NCBI GenBank assembly: GCA_937880925.1
Contig: CALGGB010000092.1
Span: 1-33,813 of the forward strand
Direction: 5' to 3'
Source: an uncultured Rhodospirillaceae bacterium
Lineage (GTDB): Bacteria > Pseudomonadota > Alphaproteobacteria > SP197
Length of the DNA stretch: 33,813 nt
The notes under the pieces were generated by a model. It ran no database searches. It worked only from the letters and a program-made list of their open reading frames with translations, and had not been told where the DNA came from. A program made the translations under genes and the position numbers. Positions 27,657 to 33,813 of this stretch are shown here, one piece after another (position 1 is the first letter of the stretch; each line of letters opens with the position of its first letter).

Positions 27657-28845
27657 ATCAGGGCGTGGGCGATCGCCTTGCAGGCGCGGTTGATGTCGTC
27701 GAAGTACTTGCCCTCCACCGGCACCGGATGGGTGGCGTGCTGGGCGATGACGACGCTGGCGACGGGATCGACGAAGACCGACTGGCCGTGGATGCCGCTG
27801 CCGAAACAGGGCCGATGCGGGTCCTTCAGGTCCGTGACCACTTCGAGCGATAGTGGCAGCCGGGCATGGTGGGCGCGAAGTTGCCCCGGTCCCAGGCGGC
27901 GGCATCGCCGTTGTCGCGGAAGTCGCGGATCCAGCTTTCGGGCACGATGCGGCGTCCGTTCATCACGCCGTGCTGCAGGTGGAGCTGACCGAACCGGGCG
28001 AGATCGCGGGTGGTGACGCAGAGGCCGCCATCGGTCTGCGGCGCGCCCAGGCGATCCAGCGTGACGTAGGCATCGAACTCCGCGCCCATGGGCTGCCAGA
28101 TCTCCCGGCTGAGCAGGGTGGCGAAGTCGGTGCCGCTGACCCGTTCGATGATCCAGCCGAGCACATCCGTGTTCGTGGAGACGTAGTGGAAGGTCTCGCC
28201 GTGGGGCCCGGCCTTGCGCATGGTCGCGCAATAGGCGCGCAGGTTGTCGGGCGCACCCTGACGCGCCGGGCGCCAGCCGGCTGCGACATCGAGCAGGGCG
28301 ACATCGCTCATCGGGTCCTCGTAGTTCTCGTCGTATTCCATGCCGACGGTCATATCGAGGACATGGCGCAGCAGGGCGCCGTCATAGGCCGAGCCGGCAA
28401 GCTCGGGCAGGATGTCGGTGACGACCATGTCGGGATGCAGCAGGCCGCGCTCGCAGAGGATGCCCGTGAGCGAACCCGCAAAGGACTTGGTGACCGACAT
28501 CAGCAGGTGCGGCTCGTGCGCCTCGACGCCGTCGCCGTAACGCTCGAAGACGATGCGGCCGCGATGGAGCACGACGAAGCCGTCGATGAAGCCGTTGTCG
28601 AGGTAATGGCGCACGGTGAGGCTTTCGCCGGTCTGATCCTCGAAGGTGACGTCATCGAGATGGAGCGGCGCGGGATCGAGCACGGCGACCGGCCCGGTGC
28701 CGCGCCAGACATTCCCGGTGGGCAGCATCCGCCGCAGGTTGCGGAAGGCCCAGCGGTTGAACGGCCCTTCCTGCATGTTGGCGATGGTCACCTGGGTTTC
28801 GGGCGATGCCGGAAACGTGCGCATCAGATCGGTCGGCTCGGTCAT
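27653..28845 (-). pseudogene. Serine hydrolase 3, single-base frameshift near the C-terminus
   Basis: The frame from the ATG at 28845 encodes a full hydrolase core, with SVTK at Ser117-Lys120 and FHYVSTNTDVLGW, but ends at a TGA at 27826. The conserved C-terminal part (GSGIHGQSVFVDPVAS) continues in another frame to 27653. Adding one G at about 27838, in the Lys-Trp codons, restores RSKWVTDLKD and gives 397 residues, exactly the length of hydrolase 1. The shift removes about 60 residues including a strand near the active site. A recent mutation or an assembly error are both possible; the near-intact ends favour one of these over old decay. First gene of the four-gene operon; GGGGAAATACC precedes the start. 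Confidence 0.8.
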
Positions 28846-28924
28846 GGTATTTCCCCAAAGAAGCGCGCGACGCTAGCACGCCCACGGGAGAAGGCGCACC
28901 CAGGGTGGTCACGCACAGGAAAGA

Positions 28925-29767
28925 CTATGGCTGCGTCGCCGCTCCGAGCAGGAGCCACATGTTTCCATGGCGCATCACGAAGCGCCGGGCGGAGCCATCG
29001 CCCAGACGGGCCACCTTGTGCCAGGCCGCATCGAAAGCGACCTGGAATGTGCCCGGAGCATTGCTGCCGCCGACGAGGAGCGTCCAGGCTTCACGCTCGA
29101 ATTCTTCAGGAACTGCGGCAACATCTTCGAGGATGAGCCGCGCGAACAGCCGATCGAGCGGATCGGGAAGTTGCGAGGCATATGCCCTCTCCATTTCCTC
29201 CAGCGCCGCCATCTCCGCTGCGAATTCCTCCTGCGAGACTTTCCCGTCGGCCAACTGCCCGGCAAGCTCGCCGAGAGCGTAGCGCTTCAACATCAGGGTG
29301 TAGAGATTGGGGGCCACCGTGGGTCCCGCGGCCCAGGCCATCCAATCGCCGCAGGCCAGAGCCATCTGCTGGCCCAGGATCAAGCCGATCTCGGAATCGT
29401 CCAGGTCCCCGAGCAGCAGTGCGTCGGTCACCAGCACGAAGCCATTGCGCAAGGCAATCACGTTCACCTGGGGATTCGCGACAAGCTCGAAGCGCCAATC
29501 CGGCATCGGAAGGAAAGCGGCAGGCTCTGACGGGCACGTCACATCGAGGCCGCGCGTGATGCGTTCGAGGCGCTCGACCTCTGCCGGTTCGGCGCTGTCC
29601 CCGTAATGCTCACGCAGACGGTTCTCGATGGCGCCAAGCTCTTCCACCGTCAGAATGGGTCGCAAGACGATTGGGTCAACTTGCGCAGAGGCGGGTGTGA
29701 GAATTGCCGAGACAAGCGCCACCGCCAGAGCCAGTGTCGCAGCGATGATCGTCCGGTACGCGGGCAA
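28925..29767 (-). CDS. Secreted M48-like protein without the HExxH motif
   Basis: 280 aa from a TTG at 29767, which has GGGAGAG upstream and begins a clear signal peptide (hydrophobic 8-25, Ala-Ser-Ala-Gln cleavage near 29). Residues 98-140 follow the M48 peptidase pattern: NPQVNVIALRNGFVLVTDAL, an acidic turn, then ILGQQMALACGD where M48 enzymes have LGHEIAH. Both zinc histidines and the catalytic Glu are lost, so proteolysis is unlikely. The rest is helical with no recognisable domain. The start frame can be extended to 30259 only over the opposite-strand dehydrogenase. A periplasmic binding or chaperone role is a guess. Confidence 0.65.
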   Translation of the reverse strand: MPAYRTIIAATLALAVALVSAILTPASAQVDPIVLRPILTVEELGAIENRLREHYGDSAEPAEVERLERITRGLDVTCPSEPAAFLPMPDWRFELVANPQVNVIALRNGFVLVTDALLLGDLDDSEIGLILGQQMALACGDWMAWAAGPTVAPNLYTLMLKRYALGELAGQLADGKVSQEEFAAEMAALEEMERAYASQLPDPLDRLFARLILEDVAAVPEEFEREAWTLLVGGSNAPGTFQVAFDAAWHKVARLGDGSARRFVMRHGNMWLLLGAATQP

Positions 29768-29879
29768 GTCGAACTCTCCCTGTTTCCTGCGCTGGTCTGG
29801 TCTGATTCGGCGCAATCGGCCTCTCCCGACGACGAATCGTCCTCTATAGTTGGCACTCTCGACACTTGGAGCAATTCGC

Positions 29880-31268
29880 ATGACCGCCCTGCCCCAGCGC
29901 GCCACCCCGGCCGCCCTCGAGGAACTCGCCGCCCTGATGGGCGAGCGTTTCAGCGTCAGCGACGTGGTGCGCGAGCAGCACAGCCACGACGAAAGCTGGC
30001 ACGAGCCCGAGGCGCCCCAGGCCGTGGTCTTCCCCGAGAGCACGCAGGAGGTCGCCGCGATCGTGAAGGTCTGCGCGGCCCACGGCACGCCGGTCATCCC
30101 CTTCGGCACCGGGACCTCGCTGGAGGGCCATGTCGTCGCCGTGGAAGGCGGCGTCACCGTCGACATGACGCGCATGAACAACGTGCTGGAGGTCAACGCC
30201 GCCGATCTCGACGCCACCGTGCAGGCCGGGGTGACGCGAAAGCAGCTCAACGCCTTCATCCGTGATCAGGGCCTGTTCTTCCCGGTCGATCCCGGTGCGG
30301 ACGCCTCGATCGGCGGCATGACGGCGACGCGGGCCAGCGGCACCAACGCGGTGCGCTACGGCACCATGCGCGAGAACGTGCTTTCGCTGACCGCCGTGAT
30401 GGCCGACGGGCGCATCGTGAAAACAGCCCGGCGGGCTCGGAAGTCCTCGGCGGGATACGACCTCACCCGCCTGATGGTCGGCAGCGAGGGGACCTTCGGT
30501 GTCATCACCGAAATCACGGTGCGCCTCTACGGCATTCCCGAGGCGACCAGCGCCGCGGTGGTTTCCTTCGACGACATCGAGAACGCGGTCAACGCGGTGA
30601 TCCTGACGATCCAGAGCGGCATTCCGGTGGCGCGCATCGAACTGCTGGACGAGGTGCAGATCGATTCGGTCAACCGCTACAGCCAGCTCGACCTGACCGT
30701 GGCGCCGACCCTGTTCCTGGAGTTCCACGGCACCGAGGCCGGCGTGAAGGAACAGGCCGAACGGGTGGGCGAGATCTGCCACGAGTTCGGCGGCGGCGAA
30801 TTCCGCTGGGCGACCCGGCAGGAGGACCGCAACAAGCTGTGGCAGGCGCGTCACGACGTCGCCTATGCGTCCAAGGCGCTGCGGCCGGGCTGCAAGCTGT
30901 GGCCGACCGACGTCTGCGTGCCGATCAGCCGGCTTGCCGAGTGCATCGTCGAGACCAAGAAGGACCTTGCCGGATCGAAGCTGATCGCGCCGCTGGCGGG
31001 CCATGTCGGCGACGGCAACTTCCACCTCGTCTTCCTGCTCGACCCCGACGACCCGGCCGAACTGGCCGAAGCCACCCGCCTCAACGACCGCCTGGTGCAC
31101 CGCGCACTGGCCATGGGCGGCACCTGCACCGGCGAACATGGCGTGGGGCTCGGCAAGATGGCCTTCCTGCAGGCCGAACACGGCGAAGGCCTGGCGGTGA
31201 TGCGTCAGCTGAAGAAGGCGCTGGACCCGCAGAACATCATGAACCCGGGCAAAATCTTCACGATCTGA
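29880..31268 (+). CDS. FAD-binding dehydrogenase (D-lactate/glycolate type)
   Basis: 462 aa, of the D-lactate dehydrogenase (cytochrome)/GlcD family. The FAD-binding part includes PVIPFGTGTSLEGHV and PVDPGADASIGGMTATRASG, and the C-terminal substrate part includes GHVGDGNFH and CTGEHGVGLGK, which hold the metal and FAD-site histidines. It oxidises a 2-hydroxy acid, most likely D-lactate or glycolate, feeding electrons to cytochrome c or quinone. The start is the ATG at 29880. No glcE or glcF follows, so a single-subunit Dld is more likely than GlcD. Confidence 0.93.
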   Translation: MTALPQRATPAALEELAALMGERFSVSDVVREQHSHDESWHEPEAPQAVVFPESTQEVAAIVKVCAAHGTPVIPFGTGTSLEGHVVAVEGGVTVDMTRMNNVLEVNAADLDATVQAGVTRKQLNAFIRDQGLFFPVDPGADASIGGMTATRASGTNAVRYGTMRENVLSLTAVMADGRIVKTARRARKSSAGYDLTRLMVGSEGTFGVITEITVRLYGIPEATSAAVVSFDDIENAVNAVILTIQSGIPVARIELLDEVQIDSVNRYSQLDLTVAPTLFLEFHGTEAGVKEQAERVGEICHEFGGGEFRWATRQEDRNKLWQARHDVAYASKALRPGCKLWPTDVCVPISRLAECIVETKKDLAGSKLIAPLAGHVGDGNFHLVFLLDPDDPAELAEATRLNDRLVHRALAMGGTCTGEHGVGLGKMAFLQAEHGEGLAVMRQLKKALDPQNIMNPGKIFTI

Positions 31269-31290
31269 CCCGGACCCATCCGATCGCCGC

Positions 31291-31764
31291 TCAGACGCTG
31301 AGGACGCAAGAGCGGATACTCTGGCAGTCGACCTCAAGCACGTCGCACAGCATCTCGAATTCGATCAGTTCGGCGCGGCGCACCTTGCCGTCGGCGGCGA
31401 TGACGCTCCAGGCCAGGCGCATCAGGGCGACCGCCCGGTCAGGGCGGCGGCCGGCGCGTTCAATGCTATGGAGCAGGTTTTCGCGGGTCATTGCGGGATC
31501 GCCGCGCAGCCGGAAGAGCTGCTCGTCGAGGATGGACACCGCCTGAGCCGGCGTGAAGCGCGCCAACAGCGGATCGCGCTTGATGGCCGCATCGATCGCG
31601 TAGCGCTCCTCAAGGCCGACTTCGCCATCGGCGCTGGCCACCAGGGCGCAGGCCGCCATGGCCGCCTGGAGATAACCCCGCGCCATGATGCGACCCAACC
31701 CCTCGGCAACCGCGGCGCGCGCGGCAACAATACCCAGATAACGGTGTTCCACGGCGTGTTGCAT
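31291..31764 (-). CDS. TerB-like protein
   Basis: 157 aa, all helical. The duplicated metal-binding ADG motifs of TerB are seen in ALVASADGEVGLEE (about 41-54) and SVIAADGKVRRAE (about 120-132). The family includes TerB, the tellurite-resistance protein, and the DjlA N-terminal domain; here no ter genes are nearby, so tellurite resistance should not be inferred. The C-terminus has two cysteines (147, 153). The start at 31764 has GGGAG upstream; an upstream frame to 31893 lacks family similarity. Its 3' end is 22 nt from the convergent dehydrogenase. Confidence 0.85.
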   Translation of the reverse strand: MQHAVEHRYLGIVAARAAVAEGLGRIMARGYLQAAMAACALVASADGEVGLEERYAIDAAIKRDPLLARFTPAQAVSILDEQLFRLRGDPAMTRENLLHSIERAGRRPDRAVALMRLAWSVIAADGKVRRAELIEFEMLCDVLEVDCQSIRSCVLSV

Positions 31765-31844
31765 GATCCAGCTCCCGGCGTTCCTGGATTCAACTTGCAA
31801 CCGGCGGTTTGGTTGCCACCGAAGTGCCACATTGTGACGGCGGT

Positions 31845-32795
31845 TCAGACCTTGCTGCAGGAACCCCCGCCCAGAACGCAGAACTTGGCGCAATGGGGAT
31901 GGTTGAGCTTCACCTCGCCCGCGGCCTGCGCCAGCGTATGGCCCAGTTCGAACTGGGGATCGTAGGGCAGCAGGGTGCAGGCCACGACCGCGGGGCGATC
32001 AGCACCCTTGCGCTTCACGACCATGCGTGAACTGGCGCACATCATGGCGCCGGGATCGACATGCAGGATGCCCCAGCAGGCCTCGGTGATCTCGGGCACC
32101 TCGACGGTCTCGTCCATCTCCGGGAACAGCACCAGCTCCATGGGGTCGTCGGCATCGGTCTTGAGGCCGAGCTCGCCAAAGAGACCGGCAAAGCCCCGGC
32201 GCAGGCTGGCCTCGTCCTCGGCCCAGCGGGTGCGGCCTGCGACATGCACCGTGAAGCCGTGTTCGGCCAGCCAGCGCACGCCGCGGATCATCGGGTCCCA
32301 GGAGCGCGCGCCGCGTTCGAGCTGATGGCGTGTCTTGGCGTAGTGGTCGACAGAGACGCGCAGGGTGAGGCGTTCGCCATAGCGGCGCTGGAGATCGAGC
32401 AGACCGTCGGCGCACTTCATCATCGGACGCATGGCGTTGGTCAGGATCAGCACGCGATGGCCACGCTCCAGCGCATCGGTGACCATGACAAGGAAGTCCG
32501 GATTCATGAACGGCTCGCCGCCGGTAAAGCCGATCTCCTGTGTACCGAGGTCATCGCTGGCGATCTCGTCGAGATAGGCGGCGACCTCGGCGGCGGAGAT
32601 ATAGACGAGGCGATCGTTCTTAGGGCTCGATTCGATGTAGCAGCCCGCACAGGTCAGGTTGCAAAGGGTGCCCGTGTTGATCCACAGCGTGTCGAGCCGC
32701 GCCAGCGCCACGCCGGCGCGCCGCTCGCCCTTGGCCGTGATTGCCGGATCGCTGAACTTGCCCGCCGCTATGGCCGTCGTTTCGGCAGCCGCCAT
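31845..32795 (-). CDS. Radical SAM protein with C-terminal SPASM-like Cys cluster
   Basis: 316 aa. The radical SAM cluster motif CxxxCxxC is Cys45, Cys49 and Cys52 (GTLCNLTCAGCY), and GFTGGEPFMNP is the SAM-binding GGEP. The C-terminal third holds further cysteines at 240, 253, 273, 302, 306 and 313, the first pair spaced around a Gly as in SPASM/twitch domains, so one or more auxiliary Fe-S clusters are likely. Such enzymes often modify peptides or carry out anaerobic maturation. No precursor peptide was recognised nearby. The start at 32795 follows AGGGGCGATCAGC. It is divergent from the HlyD gene. Confidence 0.9.
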   Translation of the reverse strand: MAAAETTAIAAGKFSDPAITAKGERRAGVALARLDTLWINTGTLCNLTCAGCYIESSPKNDRLVYISAAEVAAYLDEIASDDLGTQEIGFTGGEPFMNPDFLVMVTDALERGHRVLILTNAMRPMMKCADGLLDLQRRYGERLTLRVSVDHYAKTRHQLERGARSWDPMIRGVRWLAEHGFTVHVAGRTRWAEDEASLRRGFAGLFGELGLKTDADDPMELVLFPEMDETVEVPEITEACWGILHVDPGAMMCASSRMVVKRKGADRPAVVACTLLPYDPQFELGHTLAQAAGEVKLNHPHCAKFCVLGGGSCSKV

Positions 32796-32970
32796 GCTGA
32801 TCGCCCCTGTAGTTTGGCGGGCAGGTTGGCAGTCTCCGCCGTGATCTTCAACGCGCCAGGGCCTCCGCTCACGCAATCGGGATCACCTGCGAGCGGGGCA
32901 ACCATGCGCTTCTAGGGCGGCGGTCAACGTGCTATGCGAACCAAATCGGGACAAACCGGGGGGCGGAACC

Positions 32971-33813
32971 TTGAGCGAAGATAAGACTGCAGCGCCGCAG
33001 GAATCCGAAGCCGCACCCGAAGCAGTTCCGGCACCGGCAAAACGCAAGGACCGGGGCCGCCAGGTCGCCATCGCGCTGGTCGCCATCGCCGCCGTGCTCT
33101 TCGTCTATCACCTCTTTGCCGACCGCCTTACGCCCTATTCGCCCTATGGCTACATCCGGACCTATCTGGTCGCGGTGGCGCCGCAGGTTTCCGGCTCGGT
33201 GATCGATGTCGCCGTTCGCGACAACAGCCGGGTCGCGTCCGGCGATGTGCTGTTCCAGATCGACCCCTCCGACTACGAGATCGCCGTGGCCGCGGCCGAA
33301 GCCCAGCTCGCCCAGGCAGGGCAGTCGATCGGGGCCAGCACCGCCGGTGTCGGTTCGGCCCAGGCCGCCCTTTCGGAGGCCCGCGCCAACTACGAAAACG
33401 CCCGTGAACAATCGGCCCGCACCCTGGAGCTGGTCGCCCAGGGCGTCTATGCCGCGGCGCGCGGCGACGAGGCAACGGCCGAGCTCGACGCCGCCAGCGC
33501 CCGCGTCCGCCAGGCCGAGGCCAACCTTGTCCAGGCGCAGCAGGCCCTGGGGCCCGAGGGCGCCGACAATCCCCTGATCCAGTCCGCGCTCGCCGAACTG
33601 GACCGCGCCCGCCTCAACCTGCTGCGCACCACCATCGTTGCGCCTTCCGAAGGCGGCATCACCGGCCTGCAGCTTGCGCCGGGAGAGCAGGCGCGCGCCG
33701 GCCAGGCGGTGATGACCTTCATCGACCTGCGCGATATCTGGATCGTTTCCTACTTGAGCGAAAACAACCTGGGTCTGGTCGCACCGGGCGATCCGGTGGA
33801 GATCGCCTTCGAC
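32971..33813 (+). CDS. HlyD/EmrA-type membrane fusion protein (partial)
   Basis: The first 281 residues are in view and the gene runs off the right edge. An acidic Pro/Ala-rich cytoplasmic tail (1-25) and an Arg/Lys patch precede one membrane span (about 31-49). Then come the lipoyl half-motif VAPQVSGSVIDVAV, a helical hairpin of about 110 residues with AAEAQLAQ and EANLVQAQQ, and the second half TIVAPSEGGITGLQ, the layout of HlyD/EmrA adaptor proteins that link an inner-membrane transporter to an outer-membrane channel. The start is a TTG at 32971 with GGGGGGCGGAACC upstream; a GTG at 32929 is the alternative. The transporter gene is presumably just beyond the window. Confidence 0.88.
   Translation, partial: MSEDKTAAPQESEAAPEAVPAPAKRKDRGRQVAIALVAIAAVLFVYHLFADRLTPYSPYGYIRTYLVAVAPQVSGSVIDVAVRDNSRVASGDVLFQIDPSDYEIAVAAAEAQLAQAGQSIGASTAGVGSAQAALSEARANYENAREQSARTLELVAQGVYAAARGDEATAELDAASARVRQAEANLVQAQQALGPEGADNPLIQSALAELDRARLNLLRTTIVAPSEGGITGLQLAPGEQARAGQAVMTFIDLRDIWIVSYLSENNLGLVAPGDPVEIAFD

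Noticed and set aside
25295-28845. Beta-lactam resistance cluster
   Set aside because: The proteins belong to the broad class C-like serine hydrolase family, lack signal peptides and resemble NylB/esterase types more than secreted AmpC enzymes.
29844-31337. 497-residue minus-strand frame opposite the FAD dehydrogenase
   Set aside because: Antisense shadow; rich in His/Arg/Gly/Val, no RBS, and the plus-strand gene has clear motifs.
31291-31764. Tellurite resistance determinant
   Set aside because: Only a TerB-like domain is present with no other ter genes.

Overview
The window looks like chromosome from a high-GC alphaproteobacterium, probably of the Rhodospirillales/Kiloniellales kind. The reasons are the strong G/C preference at third codon positions, the ccmABCDE cytochrome c maturation block, a COX15/CtaA-type heme A synthase, Fe-type superoxide dismutases and the many GTG/TTG starts joined by 4-nt stop/start overlaps. 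This placement is inferred from gene content and not from a phylogeny. I see no rRNA, tRNA, CRISPR array, insertion sequence or phage gene. Coding density is very high and no stretch over 300 bases lacks a gene.

Layout. 1-1944: the tail of an unknown gene, a Nudix-like protein with its catalytic glutamates replaced, a secreted DUF1223 protein and a histidine phosphatase. 1996-3690: a 1-kb tandem duplication of a two-gene membrane-protein module; the copy nearer the LysR gene is mostly intact and the other is frameshifted. 3806-5994: a GcvA-like LysR regulator divergent from a GcvT-family (DmdA-like) protein, with a perfect 6-5-6 palindrome between them. 6092-12816: aconitase, an inactive-looking SDR-like protein, an FMN reductase, a pirin, and a Rieske protein with a large histidine-rich C-terminal domain. 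12922-19225: a tightly overlapped run ccmA-ccmB-ccmC-ccmD-ccmE, FAD oxidoreductase, ctaA, DUF2254. 19315-20669: an ECF sigma factor and a membrane anti-sigma factor. 20751-24007: two Fe-SODs in tandem, a PLDc_N mini-protein and an amidohydrolase, all on the minus strand. 24181-24801: a secreted protein made of two near-identical domains. 24789-28845: a GNAT acetyltransferase behind three tandem serine hydrolases, one with a 1-nt frameshift. 28925-33813: an M48-like protein without HExxH, a D-lactate/glycolate-type FAD dehydrogenase, a TerB protein, a radical SAM protein with a C-terminal Cys cluster, and the start of an HlyD/EmrA-type membrane fusion protein.

How the genes fit together. The clearest functional unit handles heme: CcmABCDE move and chaperone heme for c-type cytochromes, CtaA makes heme A for terminal oxidase, and an FAD oxidoreductase is translationally coupled between ccmE and ctaA. 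Oxidative-stress genes (SODs, FMN reductase, pirin) and the ECF pair suit an aerobic, respiring cell. The less ordinary parts are the tandem serine hydrolase/GNAT operon, the Rieske/His-rich fusion, the duplicated membrane pair, and three proteins that keep a fold but have lost its catalytic residues (Nudix, SDR, M48). I saw no complete new defence or mobile system. The best candidates for undescribed biology are the hydrolase/GNAT operon, the Rieske fusion and the heme/FAD coupling. At least four reading-frame breaks occur in two regions, so either real gene decay or assembly indels must be considered.
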